From contig NZ_LT629796.1 of the NCBI RefSeq assembly GCF_900106065.1, positions 2,144,001-2,208,000 on the forward strand: DNA of 64,000 nucleotides. The letters are read 5' to 3'. The position numbers and the translations under genes are program-made. Each line of letters starts with the position of its first letter. Position 1 is the stretch's first letter. Below are positions 10,064-20,849 of the stretch, piece by piece. The stretch comes from Pseudomonas mandelii (GTDB lineage: Bacteria; Pseudomonadota; Gammaproteobacteria; Pseudomonadales; Pseudomonadaceae). Under the pieces are notes generated by a model that saw only the letters and a list, made by a program, of their open reading frames with translations, did no database searches and was not told the origin of the DNA.

Positions 10064-11041
10064 ATGGCAAAGCGTATCCAGTTCCGCGCCCATGGCGGCC
10101 CCGAAGTGCTCGAGTATGTCGACTATCAACCCGCCGAGCCCGGCCCGCAGCAGGTTCGCGTGGTCAACAAGGCCATCGGCCTGAACTTCATCGACACTTA
10201 CTACCGCAGTGGTCTCTATCCGTTGCCCGCCCTGCCATCGGGCCTGGGCTCGGAAGGTGCGGGCGTGGTCGAGGCGGTGGGCAGCGAAGTGACCCGGTTC
10301 AAGGTCGGCGATCGTGTGGCATACGGCAGCGGCCCGTTGGGCGCCTACAGCGAGGTTCACGTATTGCCGGAGGCCAACCTGGTGCACTTGCCGGACGCCA
10401 TCAGTTTTGAACAGGCCGCCGGTGTGATGCTCAAGGGCCTGACCGTGCAATACCTGCTGCGTCAGACGTATGAACTCAAGGGTGGCGAAACCATCCTGTT
10501 CCATGCCGCCGCGGGCGGTGTCGGATCCTTGGCCTGCCAATGGGCGAAGGCCTTGGGGGTGAAGTTGATCGGCACGGTCAGCTCGCCGGAGAAAGCCGCA
10601 CTGGCCAAAGCCAACGGCGCATGGGCGACTATCGATTACAGCCACGAAAACGTCGCACAACGGGTGCTGGAATTGACTGACGGCAAAAAAGTCCCGGTGG
10701 TGTACGACGGCGTCGGCAAGGACACCTGGCTAACGTCGCTCGATAGCGTGTCACCACGGGGCCTGGTGGTGAGCTTCGGCAATGCGTCCGGCGCAGTGGA
10801 CGGGGTGAACCTGGGGATTTTGGCGGCGAAGGGCTCGTTGTACGTGACCCGGCCGACGCTGGCGACCTACGCCAATAACGCAGAAAACCTGCAGCGCATG
10901 GCCGATGAGCTGTTCGAGTTGATCATCAGCGGCAAACTTAAGGTGGACGTCAGCCAGAAGTATCCGTTGGCTGAGGCGGCGAAGGCGCAGACCGAGTTGT
11001 CGGCGCGGCGTACGACTGGCTCGACTGTTCTGCTGCCTTAA
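10064..11041 (+). CDS. qor: Quinone oxidoreductase, zinc-independent MDR family
   Basis: 325 residues. The N-terminal GroES-like domain contains NFIDTYYRSGLYPL, and a Rossmann domain has AAAGGVGSLACQWAKALG. There are no structural-zinc cysteines, as in NADPH:quinone reductase (QOR). The ATG at 10064 follows AAGGAGAG and starts MAKRIQFRAHGG, matching the family. The longer upstream frame is spurious. It is divergent from hemF, as in other pseudomonads. Confidence 0.93.
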   Translation: MAKRIQFRAHGGPEVLEYVDYQPAEPGPQQVRVVNKAIGLNFIDTYYRSGLYPLPALPSGLGSEGAGVVEAVGSEVTRFKVGDRVAYGSGPLGAYSEVHVLPEANLVHLPDAISFEQAAGVMLKGLTVQYLLRQTYELKGGETILFHAAAGGVGSLACQWAKALGVKLIGTVSSPEKAALAKANGAWATIDYSHENVAQRVLELTDGKKVPVVYDGVGKDTWLTSLDSVSPRGLVVSFGNASGAVDGVNLGILAAKGSLYVTRPTLATYANNAENLQRMADELFELIISGKLKVDVSQKYPLAEAAKAQTELSARRTTGSTVLLP

Positions 11042-11049
11042 CATCAAAC

Positions 11050-11154
11050 TGTGGCGAGGGAGCTTGCTCCCGCTGGGCCGCGAAGCGGCCCCTCATATCT
11101 TTAAAAGAACGGGACTGCTGCGCAGTCCAGCGGGAGCAAGCTCCCTCGCCACAG
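11050..11154. repeat. REP inverted pair (GTGGCGAGGGAGC type)
   Basis: Third copy of the unit found at 6309 and 8052. It sits between the convergent qor and tsaC genes. Confidence 0.9.
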
Positions 11155-11168
11155 GTGTTACTGCGGGA

Positions 11169-11726
11169 TTAATCCGGGCGAATGACGTTCCCGGTCGCGA
11201 CATCGCGAATCACGCTCGGATTCTTGCGCCCACCCAGATTCCCGCCCAAGACGTAGTCCACTTGCCCGCGGAAATACTGCTCGACGCGAATTCGCGTCCG
11301 CGCCGCTGGCCGACCCTGAGGGTTAGCCGAGGTCGACACCAGCGGCCCGACCACCGCGCACAGATCCCGCACCAGCGGGTGGTCGCTGACGCGCAGCGCT
11401 ACGGTTTCATGCACGCCGGTAATCCACTGCGGCAACAGATTCTGATGCGGCACCAGCCAGGTATTCGGCCCCGGCCAAGTGCTGGCCATGCGGTCCATCC
11501 ACAGTTCCGGGAAGTCTTCGAACAGGAAGTCGAACTGACGAATATTGTCGGCTACCAGAATCAGGCCCTTTTCCACAGACCGGCCCTTGATCATCAACAG
11601 ACGATAGACCGCTTCTTCATCCCACGGATCGCAACCCAGGCCCCAGACCGCTTCGGTTGGATAGGCAATTACTGCCCCTGCGCGAACGGCTTGTGCGGCT
11701 TGTTGCACGCGCCAACTGTTGACCAT
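11169..11726 (-). CDS. tsaC: Threonylcarbamoyl-AMP synthase
   Basis: 185 residues of the YrdC/Sua5 fold, the short form without the Sua5 domain. It makes threonylcarbamoyl-AMP for the t6A37 modification of ANN-reading tRNAs. Seen: [33 protein letters not shown] and the [14 protein letters not shown] segment. It is the last gene of a lysM-dprA-tsaC run on the minus strand, 54 bp behind dprA. Confidence 0.95.
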   Translation of the reverse strand: MVNSWRVQQAAQAVRAGAVIAYPTEAVWGLGCDPWDEEAVYRLLMIKGRSVEKGLILVADNIRQFDFLFEDFPELWMDRMASTWPGPNTWLVPHQNLLPQWITGVHETVALRVSDHPLVRDLCAVVGPLVSTSANPQGRPAARTRIRVEQYFRGQVDYVLGGNLGGRKNPSVIRDVATGNVIRPD

Positions 11727-11780
11727 GAAAAACTCTCCGGAATAAGGCTCTGCGCAGTTTACCGATCTTCCTTATAAAAC

Positions 11781-12884
11781 CTAGCTCACCCGCGCAAACC
11801 AGCGCCCGCTTTCGCACACCGCCCGGCCGTCCATTTCCAGCTCCGTCAACGCTGCCAGCACTTTGGACAAGGCCCAGCCACTGCTGACCGACAACGCTTC
11901 GCTGGTGTGGGGCGCGGCGTGAAGCAACAGGAGCAGTGGATGAGTGGGTGCTTGCAGCGTCTCTGTGGACAACGGCAACCGTTGCCAGCCGCGCAAGGCT
12001 TCGAGGATATGCTCGGTGGTTTCCACCAATTCCGCACCGTCACGGATCAGCTGATGACAACCCTTGGCGCCAGGGTGGTGGATCGACCCTGGAATCGCAT
12101 ACACCTCGCGTCCTTGCTCCGCCGCCAGCCTCGCCGTTATCAATGAACCGCTGGCGACACTCGCTTCGACCACCAGCACCCCGAGGGATAAACCGCTGAT
12201 GATCCGGTTGCGCCGGGGGAAATTTCCGGCGCTGGGGCCGGCATCCAGCGGGAACTCGGAAAGCACTGCACTGCCCGAGGCGATCATGGCGTCCGCCAGC
12301 CGCCGATTGCGCTGTGGATAAAACTTTTCAAGTCCCGTGCCAAGGACCCCGACCGTTCGCCCGCCCACGTCCAGCGCGGCTTGATGCGCGGCGGCATCGA
12401 TGCCTAGCGCCAGACCGCTGGTGATGACGAAACCGGCGCCGGCCAGGCTGCGCGAAAACGCCGCCGCAGTGTCCATGCCCGGTCGCGAGGCGCGCCGACT
12501 GCCGACCATCGCCAATTGCGGTTTTTCCAGAATGTCGGGATCGCCTGCCACAAATAACAGCGGCGGCGCATCGCTGATTTCCGCCAGCAGCGCCGGGTAC
12601 TCAGGCTGGTCCCACATCAATAAATGCTGGCCCGGGCGCTCTAGCCAGGCCAATGCGTGGGCCGCGCCATCGCGTACTTCATTGACGCGCCGTGCCTCGG
12701 CGCACGCCAGCGGCAAGCCCAGCGAACGCCAGGCGCTGGCGGGCGCGCTGATGGCTTTGGACGCCGAGCCGAAGGCTTCGAGCAATTTCTTGAAACGCGC
12801 CGGGCCGAGTTCTGGCAATCGGTGCAGACGTAAACGAGCTTCCAGTTCCGCAGGGGAAACCGGTGTGACGGCAGACAGCGACAT
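11781..12884 (-). CDS. dprA: DNA-processing protein, RecA loader for incoming single-stranded DNA
   Basis: 367 residues. There is an N-terminal helical region, then the Rossmann-like DprA/Smf domain with GSRRASRPGMDTA, FVITSGLALGIDAAAHQAAL and RNRIISGLSLGVLVVEA. A winged-helix C-terminus (about 300-367) ends WFARVS. It protects and hands transformed single-stranded DNA to RecA. It is conserved even in pseudomonads not known for transformation. It lies between the LysM gene and tsaC. Confidence 0.94.
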   Translation of the reverse strand: MSLSAVTPVSPAELEARLRLHRLPELGPARFKKLLEAFGSASKAISAPASAWRSLGLPLACAEARRVNEVRDGAAHALAWLERPGQHLLMWDQPEYPALLAEISDAPPLLFVAGDPDILEKPQLAMVGSRRASRPGMDTAAAFSRSLAGAGFVITSGLALGIDAAAHQAALDVGGRTVGVLGTGLEKFYPQRNRRLADAMIASGSAVLSEFPLDAGPSAGNFPRRNRIISGLSLGVLVVEASVASGSLITARLAAEQGREVYAIPGSIHHPGAKGCHQLIRDGAELVETTEHILEALRGWQRLPLSTETLQAPTHPLLLLLHAAPHTSEALSVSSGWALSKVLAALTELEMDGRAVCESGRWFARVS

Positions 12885-12964
12885 GGATCATCCTTGATCG
12901 TTATGAGCCCCGTTCAAACGGGAATAAGCTGTGGATAACTCTGTTGGTAACTTGTGGAGCCTGC

Positions 12965-13990
12965 TTACGGATTTCGCACCTTATCCATCACCGCCAGAGA
13001 GCGCGATGCGTTGAGTACCAGCCCGTAACTGAGCTTGTCGTAAGTGCGGAACACCATCAGCAAACCGGCACGCTCATCGGGGATTTTCAGTGGCTGGCCA
13101 GTGATCCGGTCGCGTACGGTTTCACCGGTTTTCATCACCACCAGCACGTTGCCTTCGGCCAGGCCATCACGCTGACCTTTGTTCAGGGTAACCACATCCA
13201 GCGCGCCAATCTGGGTAACCCCGCGCGGCACATCGATGATCAAGCCATTGATCTCGGTTTTTGGCGCACTGGGCATGAAGGTCGAGTTGATGGATCGTTC
13301 TTCACCGCTGAACAAACGGTCGCCGAGACGCACTTCTTGAGTCGTGCGTTGCAGTGCCAGGGTGGCGACGTCGCCCTCGGTGGCCACAATCTCGCCACCG
13401 CCGATGTCATCAGCATTGATCCCCAAAAACTCTTTGCTATCGGGATCGGTGTAGACCTTGCCCTGGCGGAAGATGCCGTAGACCGGCTGGTTCGGGTCGA
13501 AATGGCCACGGGCGAAAATGCGGTCACCGGTGCCACTGAGCACGCGTTCGGCATCGCCGGCGACGATATAAGGCGCCTTGTCGAAGTCCTCGACCTTGTC
13601 GACGATGCGGTTGCTCAGCAAAAAGCTGTTGATCGATTGCAGCGGAATGCTCGGGATCGCATCGGCCACCGGCGAGCTGCGCACCCGAGGCGAGAGCTTG
13701 ATGGTGCCGCGCGAAGCCCCGCGATTGAGGGTCAGGCGGGGCTGGCCGTTGACATAGACCAGCGACAGCGAGTCGCCGGGATAGATGAGATTAGGGTTTT
13801 CGATCTGAGGATTGGCTTGCCACAGTTCCGGCCACTTCCACGGCTCCCGGAGGAATTTTCCGGAAATGTCCCAGAGAGTGTCACCCGTCACCACGGTGTA
13901 TTGCTGTGGAAAACCTTCCTTGAGTTGCACTTGCCCGTGCGCCAAACCGGCCGAGGCCAGAAGGAGCAAGGCGAGTAGTGATTTCCTCAT
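12965..13990 (-). CDS. LysM peptidoglycan-binding domain protein (exported)
   Basis: 341 residues with a signal peptide ([19 protein letters not shown]). A LysM domain (about 30-80: [17 protein letters not shown] ... NLIYPGDSL) is followed by a 250-residue region conserved in Pseudomonas. The gene pairs with dprA-tsaC in this genus and is divergent from def. It probably binds cell wall in the periplasm. No enzymatic motif was seen. Confidence 0.88.
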   Translation of the reverse strand: MRKSLLALLLLASAGLAHGQVQLKEGFPQQYTVVTGDTLWDISGKFLREPWKWPELWQANPQIENPNLIYPGDSLSLVYVNGQPRLTLNRGASRGTIKLSPRVRSSPVADAIPSIPLQSINSFLLSNRIVDKVEDFDKAPYIVAGDAERVLSGTGDRIFARGHFDPNQPVYGIFRQGKVYTDPDSKEFLGINADDIGGGEIVATEGDVATLALQRTTQEVRLGDRLFSGEERSINSTFMPSAPKTEINGLIIDVPRGVTQIGALDVVTLNKGQRDGLAEGNVLVVMKTGETVRDRITGQPLKIPDERAGLLMVFRTYDKLSYGLVLNASRSLAVMDKVRNP

Positions 13991-14160
13991 GCGGTGAATC
14001 CCTTTATTATGTGCGTTCGCGTGAAACGCCAGAGCCCTCGTGGCTCGCTCCTGACTCTTTGATAAAAGAAAAGGAGCTACGCTTCACAACGGTAGCCTGC
14101 ATCTTCGGACCTGCCAGGCCATCGACCCGACTTTACCTCACACGTGCAGCAATTAAGCTT

Positions 14161-14667
14161 ATGGCCATTTTAGACATCCTCGAATTTCCCGACTCGCGCC
14201 TGCGCACTATCGCCAAACCTGTGGCCGTAGTGGACGACGAAGTGCGTCAGTTGGTCGATGACATGTTTGAAACAATGTATGAAGCGCCAGGCATCGGCCT
14301 CGCCGCGACCCAGGTCAACGTGCACAAACGTATCGTCGTGATGGACCTCTCCGAAGACCGCAGCGAACCACGGGTGTTCATCAACCCCGAGTTCGAACCG
14401 CTGACCGACGAGATGGAGCAATACCAGGAAGGCTGCCTCTCGGTGCCGGGCTTCTACGAAAACGTCGATCGCCCGCAGAAGGTCAAGGTCAAGGCCCTGG
14501 ACCGCGACGGCAAGCCTTACGAACTGATTGCCGAAGGCCTGCTCGCCGTGTGCATCCAGCACGAATGCGACCACCTCAACGGCAAATTGTTCGTCGACTA
14601 CCTGTCGAACCTCAAACGCGACCGAATCAAGAAGAAACTGGAAAAGCTCCATCGCCAGAACGCTTGA
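14161..14667 (+). CDS. def: Peptide deformylase
   Basis: 168 residues, a type 1 PDF that removes the N-formyl group from new proteins. All three motifs are intact: GIGLAATQ (about 45), EGCLSVP (about 90, metal cysteine) and QHECDHLNG (about 132, two metal histidines and the catalytic glutamate). I chose the ATG at 14161 ([16 protein letters not shown]), the universal start. The open frame upstream is the promoter region shared with the LysM gene. Confidence 0.97.
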   Translation: MAILDILEFPDSRLRTIAKPVAVVDDEVRQLVDDMFETMYEAPGIGLAATQVNVHKRIVVMDLSEDRSEPRVFINPEFEPLTDEMEQYQEGCLSVPGFYENVDRPQKVKVKALDRDGKPYELIAEGLLAVCIQHECDHLNGKLFVDYLSNLKRDRIKKKLEKLHRQNA

Positions 14668-14679
14668 TGCCCTTCTTTC

Positions 14680-14710
14680 AAAGGCTTGCTGCGGCAAGCC
14701 TTTTTCTTTT
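14680..14710 (+). terminator. Hairpin with T-tract between def and fmt
   Basis: AAAGGCTTG and CAAGCCTTT pair around a six-base loop and run into TTTCTTTT. It lies between def and fmt, which are usually cotranscribed, so it may attenuate rather than fully stop. Confidence 0.7.
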
Positions 14711-14724
14711 CAGAGATTGCTCCC

Positions 14725-15684
14725 ATGACTGAGCCACTGCGCATCGTCTTTGCCGGCACCCCGGAATTCGCCGCCGAACACCTCAAGGCCCTGCTCGCCA
14801 GCCCTTACGAAGTCGTCGCGGTTTACACCCAGCCGGACCGTCCGGCGGGCCGTGGGCAAAAGCTGATGCCAAGCCCGGTCAAGCAACTCGCACTGGAAAA
14901 CAACATCCCGGTGTTGCAACCGCCAACGCTGCGCAACGAAGACGCCCAGGCTGAACTGGCCGCACTCAAGCCGGACTTGCTGGTGGTGGTCGCCTATGGC
15001 TTGATCCTGCCGCAAGCGGTGCTGGATATTCCGCGCCTGGGTTGCATCAACAGCCACGCTTCATTGCTGCCACGCTGGCGCGGGGCGGCGCCGATCCAGC
15101 GTGCGGTCGAAGCAGGCGACAGTGAAAGCGGCGTGACCGTGATGCGCATGGAACTGGGCCTCGACACCGGGCCGATGCTGCTGAAAGTCACCACGCCGAT
15201 CACCGCCGAAGACACGGGCGGCAGCCTCCACGACCGTCTCGCCGAAATGGGCCCACCGGCCGTGATCCAGGCGATTGCCGGCCTCGCCGCCGGAACGCTG
15301 GAAGGCGAAGTGCAGGATGACAGTCATGCAACGTATGCTCACAAATTGAACAAAGACGAAGCACGCATCGACTGGAGCCGTCCGGCGGTTGAGCTGGAAC
15401 GCCTGGTCCGCGCGTTCAACCCGTGGCCGATCACCCACAGCACGCTGAACGGCGAAGCGTTGAAAGTGCTGGCCGCGAGCCTCGCCGAGGGGCAGGGCGC
15501 ACCGGGGCAAATCCTCAGCGCCAGCAAGGACGGCTTGATCGTCGCCTGCGGTGAGCAAGCGCTGTGTCTGACCCGTCTGCAATTGCCCGGGGGCAAGGCG
15601 CTGAACTTCAGCGACTTGTTCAACAGCCGTCGTGAGAAATTCGCCGTCGGCACCGTCCTCGGTCAAGCGGCGGACGCTCAATGA
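14725..15684 (+). CDS. fmt: Methionyl-tRNA formyltransferase
   Basis: 319 residues. It formylates initiator Met-tRNA. The N-terminal formyltransferase domain has [12 protein letters not shown] and the catalytic [18 protein letters not shown] segment, with [18 protein letters not shown]. The C-terminal OB-like domain ends near FAVGTVLGQ. The ATG at 14725 gives the family start. Its stop overlaps rsmB by four bases (ATGA), so the two are translationally coupled. Confidence 0.96.
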   Translation: MTEPLRIVFAGTPEFAAEHLKALLASPYEVVAVYTQPDRPAGRGQKLMPSPVKQLALENNIPVLQPPTLRNEDAQAELAALKPDLLVVVAYGLILPQAVLDIPRLGCINSHASLLPRWRGAAPIQRAVEAGDSESGVTVMRMELGLDTGPMLLKVTTPITAEDTGGSLHDRLAEMGPPAVIQAIAGLAAGTLEGEVQDDSHATYAHKLNKDEARIDWSRPAVELERLVRAFNPWPITHSTLNGEALKVLAASLAEGQGAPGQILSASKDGLIVACGEQALCLTRLQLPGGKALNFSDLFNSRREKFAVGTVLGQAADAQ

Positions 15685-16991
15685 ATCCACGTCTGGCCGC
15701 CGCCAAGGCACTTGCCGCTGTTCTTAACGGAAAAGCCTCACTCAACAGTTCGCTGCCGACACAAATGGACAAGGTTGAAGACCGTGATCGCGGCTTCACC
15801 CAGGACCTGGCCTTCGGCACGGCGCGCTGGCAACCACGTTTGTCGGCGTTGGCGGCCAAGCTGCTGCAGAAGCCGTTCAAGGCAGCGGACGCCGATGTCG
15901 AGGCGCTGCTGCTGGTCGGCCTCTATCAACTGCTCTACACCCGCGTCCCGGCCCACGCCGCCATCGGCGAAACCGTCGGTTGCGCCGACAAGCTGAAAAA
16001 GCCATGGGCCAAGGCCTTGCTCAACGCCGTGCTGCGCCGCGCCCAGCGTGAAAGCGAAGCGTTGCTGGCCGAGCTGGAACACGACCCGGTGGTGCGCACC
16101 GCCCACCCGCGCTGGCTGCAAAAATCCCTCAAGGCATTCTGGCCTGAGCAATGGGAAGCCATTTGCGCGGCGAACAATGCGCATCCTCCGATGATTCTGC
16201 GGGTCAACCGCCGCCATCACGCCCGCGACGCTTACCTTGGGCTGCTGACTGAGGCCGGCATCGCCGCTACGCCGTGCGTCTACAGTCAGGACGGCATCAT
16301 TCTCGAAGCTGCCGCCGACGTGCGCAGCCTGCCAGGCTTCGCCGAAGGCTGGATCAGCGTGCAGGACGAAGCGGCGCAATTGGCCGCCGACCTGCTCGAC
16401 CTCGCGCCGGGCCAACGGGTACTGGATGCCTGCTGCGCACCGGGCGGCAAGACCTGCCACATCCTCGAAGCCGAGCCAAAACTGGCGGGCGTCGTGGCCG
16501 TGGATCTGGAAGCCAAGCGTCTGGTGCGCGTGCGCGAGAACCTCACACGCCTGGGCCTGAGCGCCGAGCTGATCGCCGCCGACGGCCGCGACACGGCGAC
16601 CTGGTGGGACGGCAAACCCTTCCAGCGCATTTTGCTGGATGCGCCATGCTCGGCGACTGGCGTGATCCGACGTCACCCCGACATCAAGCTGACTCGCCAA
16701 CCGGATGACATCGCTGCACTCGCGGTGCTTCAGGGCGAGCTGCTGGACGCCATGTGGATAACTCTGGAAGTCGGCGGGATTCTGCTTTACGCCACCTGCT
16801 CCACGCTGCCGACCGAGAACACTGAAGTCATCGAAGCCTTCCTCGCTCGCACGCCGGGTGCGCGTGAACTGGACCTCGCCACGGCGGCCGGTATCAAGCA
16901 ACCTCACGGTCGCCAGTTGCTGGCCCAGGAAGGCGGCCACGACGGGTTCTACTACGCCAAGCTGATCAAGATCGCCGCCGCGCGCGGTTAA
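15681..16991 (+). CDS. rsmB: 16S rRNA m5C967 methyltransferase
   Basis: 436 residues. A NusB-like N-terminal RNA-binding domain (about 1-140) is joined to a SAM methyltransferase. Motif I is [15 protein letters not shown]. The two cysteines of RNA m5C enzymes are in [14 protein letters not shown] (motif IV) and [14 protein letters not shown] (motif VI). It starts in a four-base overlap with fmt, and trkA follows 23 bp later. Confidence 0.96.
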   Translation: MNPRLAAAKALAAVLNGKASLNSSLPTQMDKVEDRDRGFTQDLAFGTARWQPRLSALAAKLLQKPFKAADADVEALLLVGLYQLLYTRVPAHAAIGETVGCADKLKKPWAKALLNAVLRRAQRESEALLAELEHDPVVRTAHPRWLQKSLKAFWPEQWEAICAANNAHPPMILRVNRRHHARDAYLGLLTEAGIAATPCVYSQDGIILEAAADVRSLPGFAEGWISVQDEAAQLAADLLDLAPGQRVLDACCAPGGKTCHILEAEPKLAGVVAVDLEAKRLVRVRENLTRLGLSAELIAADGRDTATWWDGKPFQRILLDAPCSATGVIRRHPDIKLTRQPDDIAALAVLQGELLDAMWITLEVGGILLYATCSTLPTENTEVIEAFLARTPGARELDLATAAGIKQPHGRQLLAQEGGHDGFYYAKLIKIAAARG

Positions 16992-17014
16992 CCGGTTTAT
17001 AAGGGAGTGACTGG

Positions 17015-18388
17015 ATGAAAATCATCATCCTCGGCGCAGGCCAGGTCGGCGGTTCGCTGGCAGAACATCTGGCCAGCGAGGCCAACGACATTACCGTGGT
17101 CGACACCGACGGCGAACGCCTGCGCGACCTCGGCGATCGCCTGGACATCCGTACCGTGCAGGGCCGCGGCTCGTTGCCGACGGTGCTGCGTCAGGCCGGC
17201 GCGGACGATGCCGACATGCTGGTGGCAGTAACCAACAGCGACGAAACCAACATGGTGGCCTGTCAGGTCGCCCACACCCTGTTCCATACCCCGACCAAGA
17301 TCGCCCGGGTCCGCGAAGCCGCGTACCTGACGCGCTCCGAGCTGTTCGATAACGAAGCAATTCCGGTTGACGTGCTGATCAGCCCGGAACAGGTTGTCAC
17401 CAATTACATCAAGCGCCTGATCCAGCATCCGGGCGCGTTGCAGGTGATCGACTTCGCCGAAGGCAAAGCGCAACTGGTGGCGGTGAAGGCCTACTACGGC
17501 GGACCGTTGGTGGGCCAGCAACTGCGCCAGTTGCGGGAACACATGCCCAATGTTGAAACCCGGGTTGCAGCGATTTTCCGCCGCGATCGGCCGATCCTGC
17601 CCCAGGGCGATACGGTGATCGAGGCGGATGACGAAGTGTTTTTCATTGCCGCCAAGGCAAATATCCGCGCGGTGATGAGTGAAATGCGCCGTCTGGATGA
17701 AACCTACAAGCGCATCGTCATTGCCGGTGGCGGGCAGATCGGTGAGCGCCTGGCCGAGGCGATCGAAAGCCGCTACCAAGTGAAGATCATCGAGATGAAC
17801 CCGGCCCGCTGCCGCCATCTCTCGGACACCCTCGACAGCACCGTGGTGTTGCAGGGCAGTGCTTCCGACCGCGACTTGCTGATGGAAGAGAACATTGCCG
17901 ACGCAGACATCTTCCTGGCCCTGACCAACGATGACGAAGCCAACATCATGTCCTCGCTGCTGGCAAAGCGCCTGGGTGCGAAGAAGGTGATGACGATCAT
18001 CAACAATCCGGCTTACGTGGACTTGATCCAGGGCGGCGATATCGACATCGCCATCAGCCCGCAACTGGCAACCATCGGCACGCTGCTGGCCCACGTGCGA
18101 CGCGGCGATATCGTCAGCGTGCACTCATTGCGCCGCGGCGCGGCGGAGGCCATCGAGGCGATTGCCCATGGTGATGAAAAATCGAGCAAGGTGATTGGCA
18201 AGGCGATCCAGAACATCGGTTTGCCGCCGGGGACGACGATTGGCGCGATCATTCGTGATGAGGAAGTGATCATTGCGCATGACAACACGGTGATCGCGGC
18301 GGGCGACCATGTGATTTTGTTCCTTATGGATAAAAAGCATATTCGGGATGTGGAGAAGCTGTTCCATGTGGGGCTCAGCTTCTTCTGA
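17015..18388 (+). CDS. trkA: Trk potassium uptake NAD-binding regulator
   Basis: 457 residues with the duplicated TrkA layout: RCK/Rossmann motif [13 protein letters not shown] at the N-terminus, a TrkA-C domain, a second [14 protein letters not shown] near residue 235, and a second TrkA-C domain at the end. It forms the cytoplasmic gating ring of TrkH/TrkG. It is last in the def-fmt-rsmB-trkA run. GGGAG precedes the ATG. Confidence 0.96.
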   Translation: MKIIILGAGQVGGSLAEHLASEANDITVVDTDGERLRDLGDRLDIRTVQGRGSLPTVLRQAGADDADMLVAVTNSDETNMVACQVAHTLFHTPTKIARVREAAYLTRSELFDNEAIPVDVLISPEQVVTNYIKRLIQHPGALQVIDFAEGKAQLVAVKAYYGGPLVGQQLRQLREHMPNVETRVAAIFRRDRPILPQGDTVIEADDEVFFIAAKANIRAVMSEMRRLDETYKRIVIAGGGQIGERLAEAIESRYQVKIIEMNPARCRHLSDTLDSTVVLQGSASDRDLLMEENIADADIFLALTNDDEANIMSSLLAKRLGAKKVMTIINNPAYVDLIQGGDIDIAISPQLATIGTLLAHVRRGDIVSVHSLRRGAAEAIEAIAHGDEKSSKVIGKAIQNIGLPPGTTIGAIIRDEEVIIAHDNTVIAAGDHVILFLMDKKHIRDVEKLFHVGLSFF

Positions 18389-18418
18389 TCAAGCATTTTT
18401 GGCGTCTGCGCGGGCCTC

Positions 18419-18515
18419 TTCGCGAGCAGGCTCGCTCCCACAGTGGGGTTTTCGCCGCACACCAAATTCGTGTTCACTGAAGATAAATTGTGGGAGCGAG
18501 CCTGCTCGCGAAGGC
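18419..18515. repeat. REP inverted pair (TGGGAGCGAGCCTGCTCGCG type)
   Basis: Same unit as at 1199-1275, here downstream of trkA: CGCGAGCAGGCTCGCTCCCA at 18421 and its inverse near 18490-18510. Confidence 0.9.
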
Positions 18516-18566
18516 GGCCTCACTAAAACAGATCAACGCCTGACACACCTCAACAAGGAACCCCCC

Positions 18567-18881
18567 ATGCTCGAATCCCTGGAAAAAATGCTCGCCAAGG
18601 GTGTGGATAACTCATTGCTGCGCTTCGGCCTGGGCAAGGGATATCTGGATCTTGGGGAAAACGCCAAGGCCGCCGAGCATTTCCAGCGTTGCGTCGAGTT
18701 CGATCCAAAGTATTCGGCCGCCTGGAAGCTCTTAGGCAAGGCCCATCTGGCACTGGCCGACTTTCCAGCTGCGCGTCAGGCGTGGGAGCAGGGCCTGGAA
18801 GCCGCCCGTGCGCATGGCGACAAGCAGGCAGAGAAGGAGATGACGGTGTTTCTGAAGAAGCTTGAGCGTCAGGCGCACTGA
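18567..18881 (+). CDS. Small tetratricopeptide-repeat protein
   Basis: 104 residues beginning MLESLEKMLAKGVDNSLLRF. Two to three TPR helices are visible (GLGKGYLDLGENAKAAEHFQRCVEFDP, AWKLLGKAHLALADFPAARQAWEQGL). AAGGAA precedes the ATG. The long frame extending upstream crosses a REP pair and is not coding. The order trkA - TPR - PilZ - lpxL fits the conserved neighbourhood in Pseudomonas. The partner protein is unknown. A DnaA 9-mer covers codons 12-14. Confidence 0.82.
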   Translation: MLESLEKMLAKGVDNSLLRFGLGKGYLDLGENAKAAEHFQRCVEFDPKYSAAWKLLGKAHLALADFPAARQAWEQGLEAARAHGDKQAEKEMTVFLKKLERQAH

Positions 18882-19121
18882 TCAGAGGTAACGCAGGCCG
18901 ATGCCATCGGCGTCGACCAGCACCACTTCCATGCGCACGCGTGGCGCACCGGTGGGCAAGCCCTGCACCTGTCCAAAAACCACCGCGCCTTTAGGCAACG
19001 ACGACAAACCGGGATGCTTGACGTAGACACCCGTGGCCGACAGGTTACGTGTCTGACCGAGGCATTCGCCGAAGCTTTCGTGAGTGATCTTGATGCGAAA
19101 CGATTTGCGGTGCTCGGACAT
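18882..19121 (-). CDS. Small PilZ-domain (cyclic-di-GMP binding) protein
   Basis: 79 residues. The RxxxR half of the PilZ c-di-GMP site is H-RKSFR at residues 4-8, and the (D/N)xSxxG half is NLSATG about 25 residues later. GEVxGLPTGAPRVRMEV-like strands complete the short barrel. The start at 19121 (MSEHRKSFR) fits the domain. A longer frame to 19208 runs into a REP element. Its stop abuts the convergent TPR gene. Confidence 0.82.
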   Translation of the reverse strand: MSEHRKSFRIKITHESFGECLGQTRNLSATGVYVKHPGLSSLPKGAVVFGQVQGLPTGAPRVRMEVVLVDADGIGLRYL

Positions 19122-19162
19122 CTTTTGCGCCCTTGTATGAACCGTTGTGGATAACCTGCCCC

Positions 19163-19257
19163 CTGTGGGAGCGAGGCTTGCCCGCGAAGAGGTCATTACA
19201 TTCAACATTGATGCTGGATGCTATATCGCTTTCGCGGGCAAGCCTTGCTCCTACAAG
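19163..19257. repeat. REP inverted pair (GCGAGGCTTGCCCGCGAA type)
   Basis: GGGAGCGAGGCTTGCCCGCG near 19167 is inverted as CGCGGGCAAGCCTTGCTCC near 19233-19252. A DnaA 9-mer lies just outside each end (19146-19154 and 19258-19266). Confidence 0.85.
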
Positions 19258-19282
19258 TTATCCACAGATCATGCCAATCAAC

Positions 19283-20170
19283 TCAATACCAACGCTCTTC
19301 ACCGGGTGGCCGCTTCTTGAAGCGCTTCATGCTCCACATGTACTGGCTCGGATAGGCCCGCACATACCGCTCGACCACCTGGCTCATGGCTGCGCACGAC
19401 GTTTCGGTATCGGTGCTGTACATGGCTTCGGGCGCGGCTTCCAGGATCACTTTGTAACCTGAACCGTCCGGCAGGCGCAGGGCATGCAAGAACACGCCGA
19501 CCGCTTTACCGCCGGCGAGCATGTTCGGTACGAACTTGCTGGTCAGCGCCTGGGTGGCGAAAAAAGGTACGAATATCCCAGCGGATTCGGCTGGTTCCGG
19601 GTCAGCGGGAATACCCACTGCACCACCTTTGCGCACTTCCTTGATGACGCTGAGGATGCCTTCCTTGGTGGAAGCGGCCACGCGGTTACCCAATTGCACC
19701 CGCTGTTTGCGCAGCAGATCATCCACCGCTTTCAGTTTCGGCGGTCGGTAGAAAATGATCGGTTTGCACTGGTTGCAATAGAAGTGGTTCAACACTTCCC
19801 AATTACCCAGGTGGCTGGTGATGCCGACCACGCCCTTGCCGGAGGCGAGGGCGTCCTTCAACACATCGAGCCCTTCGACTTCACGCACCAGATCGATCGA
19901 ACGCTGAGCCGGCCAGATCCAGGCGCAAGCGCTTTCGGTCAGTGACTTGCCGATGTCTTTCAGGCTCTGGCCGACCAGACGCTCGCGTTCAGCCGGGTCC
20001 ATTTCGGGGAAGCACTTGGCGAGGTTGATCCGCACCACATCGCGGGAACGGTTGGGTGTTTTCCACATGACCCAGCCAATGGCCGAGCCCACGGCTTGCA
20101 CTGCCCGCCACGGGAGCAGGGCAAACAGCCGCAGAGCGCCTACCAGCAAGGCGCCTTTAAACTTATCCAC
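19283..20170 (-). CDS. Lipid A biosynthesis lauroyl/secondary acyltransferase (LpxL/HtrB family)
   Basis: 295 residues, inner-membrane associated. The HX4E acyltransferase box is SHLGNWEVL, followed by FYRPPKLKAVDDLLRKQR and GIPADPEP. It adds a secondary acyl chain to lipid A. The start is a GTG (GTG GAT AAG) at 20170 that lies inside a perfect DnaA box (20163-20171). The acyl chain and position cannot be told from sequence alone. Confidence 0.9.
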   Translation of the reverse strand: MDKFKGALLVGALRLFALLPWRAVQAVGSAIGWVMWKTPNRSRDVVRINLAKCFPEMDPAERERLVGQSLKDIGKSLTESACAWIWPAQRSIDLVREVEGLDVLKDALASGKGVVGITSHLGNWEVLNHFYCNQCKPIIFYRPPKLKAVDDLLRKQRVQLGNRVAASTKEGILSVIKEVRKGGAVGIPADPEPAESAGIFVPFFATQALTSKFVPNMLAGGKAVGVFLHALRLPDGSGYKVILEAAPEAMYSTDTETSCAAMSQVVERYVRAYPSQYMWSMKRFKKRPPGEERWY

Positions 20171-20210
20171 AGGTCACTCCTGATCTTGTGCGGTGCGCGA
20201 GGCGGCCATT

Positions 20211-20768
20211 CTAACCGCCGTTGGCAAGCTGAGCGTAGCGGTCGCAGTCTTGCGTGTGGTCCATGACCATGCCCGAGGCCTGCATCAGTGCGTAGCAAAT
20301 GGTCGGACCGACGAACGTGAAGCCGGCCTTTTTCAAGCCTTTGCTCATCTCCACCGCCGTCGGCGTGACCGCCGGCACTTCGGTGCGATCCTTGAAATGA
20401 TTGATCACAGGCGTGCCGCCGACGAAGGACCAGAGAAACGTTACCGGGTCCTCCAGCGCCAGCCAGGCCTGGGCGTTGCGTCGGGCGGCGTTGAGTTTGA
20501 GGCGATTGCGAATAATGCCCGGATCGAGCATCAATTCATCGATTTCCGCGTCGCTCATCTGCGCCACCCGTTGTACGTCGAAGCCGAACAACACCTCGCG
20601 ATATCGCTCACGTTTTCGCAGCACGGTGATCCAGGAAAGGCCGGCCTGGAACCCTTCGAGCAAAAGCAACTCGAACAAACCCTGCGCATCGCGTAGCGGC
20701 GTGCCCCACTCCTGATCGTGATAAGCCATGTACAGCGGATCTTCGGAACACCAAAAGCAGCGTGGCAT
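20211..20768 (-). CDS. tag: DNA-3-methyladenine glycosylase I
   Basis: 185 residues. It excises 3-methyladenine from alkylated DNA. The zinc-snap ligands are visible at both ends (MPRCFWC and H-TQDCDRY), with the family blocks [29 protein letters not shown] and GTPVINHF. The start at 20768 gives the canonical MPRCFW. The reading frame continues open far upstream, antisense to glyQ, but without family similarity. It is divergent from glyQ across 81 bp. Confidence 0.95.
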   Translation of the reverse strand: MPRCFWCSEDPLYMAYHDQEWGTPLRDAQGLFELLLLEGFQAGLSWITVLRKRERYREVLFGFDVQRVAQMSDAEIDELMLDPGIIRNRLKLNAARRNAQAWLALEDPVTFLWSFVGGTPVINHFKDRTEVPAVTPTAVEMSKGLKKAGFTFVGPTICYALMQASGMVMDHTQDCDRYAQLANGG

Positions 20769-20849
20769 AAGGCTCCAGGGGGCGTGCGCAGGACCGAATC
20801 GGGTATACTCCCGCTCTTTAAATCGCAGCCCAAGAAACAGGTGAATTTC

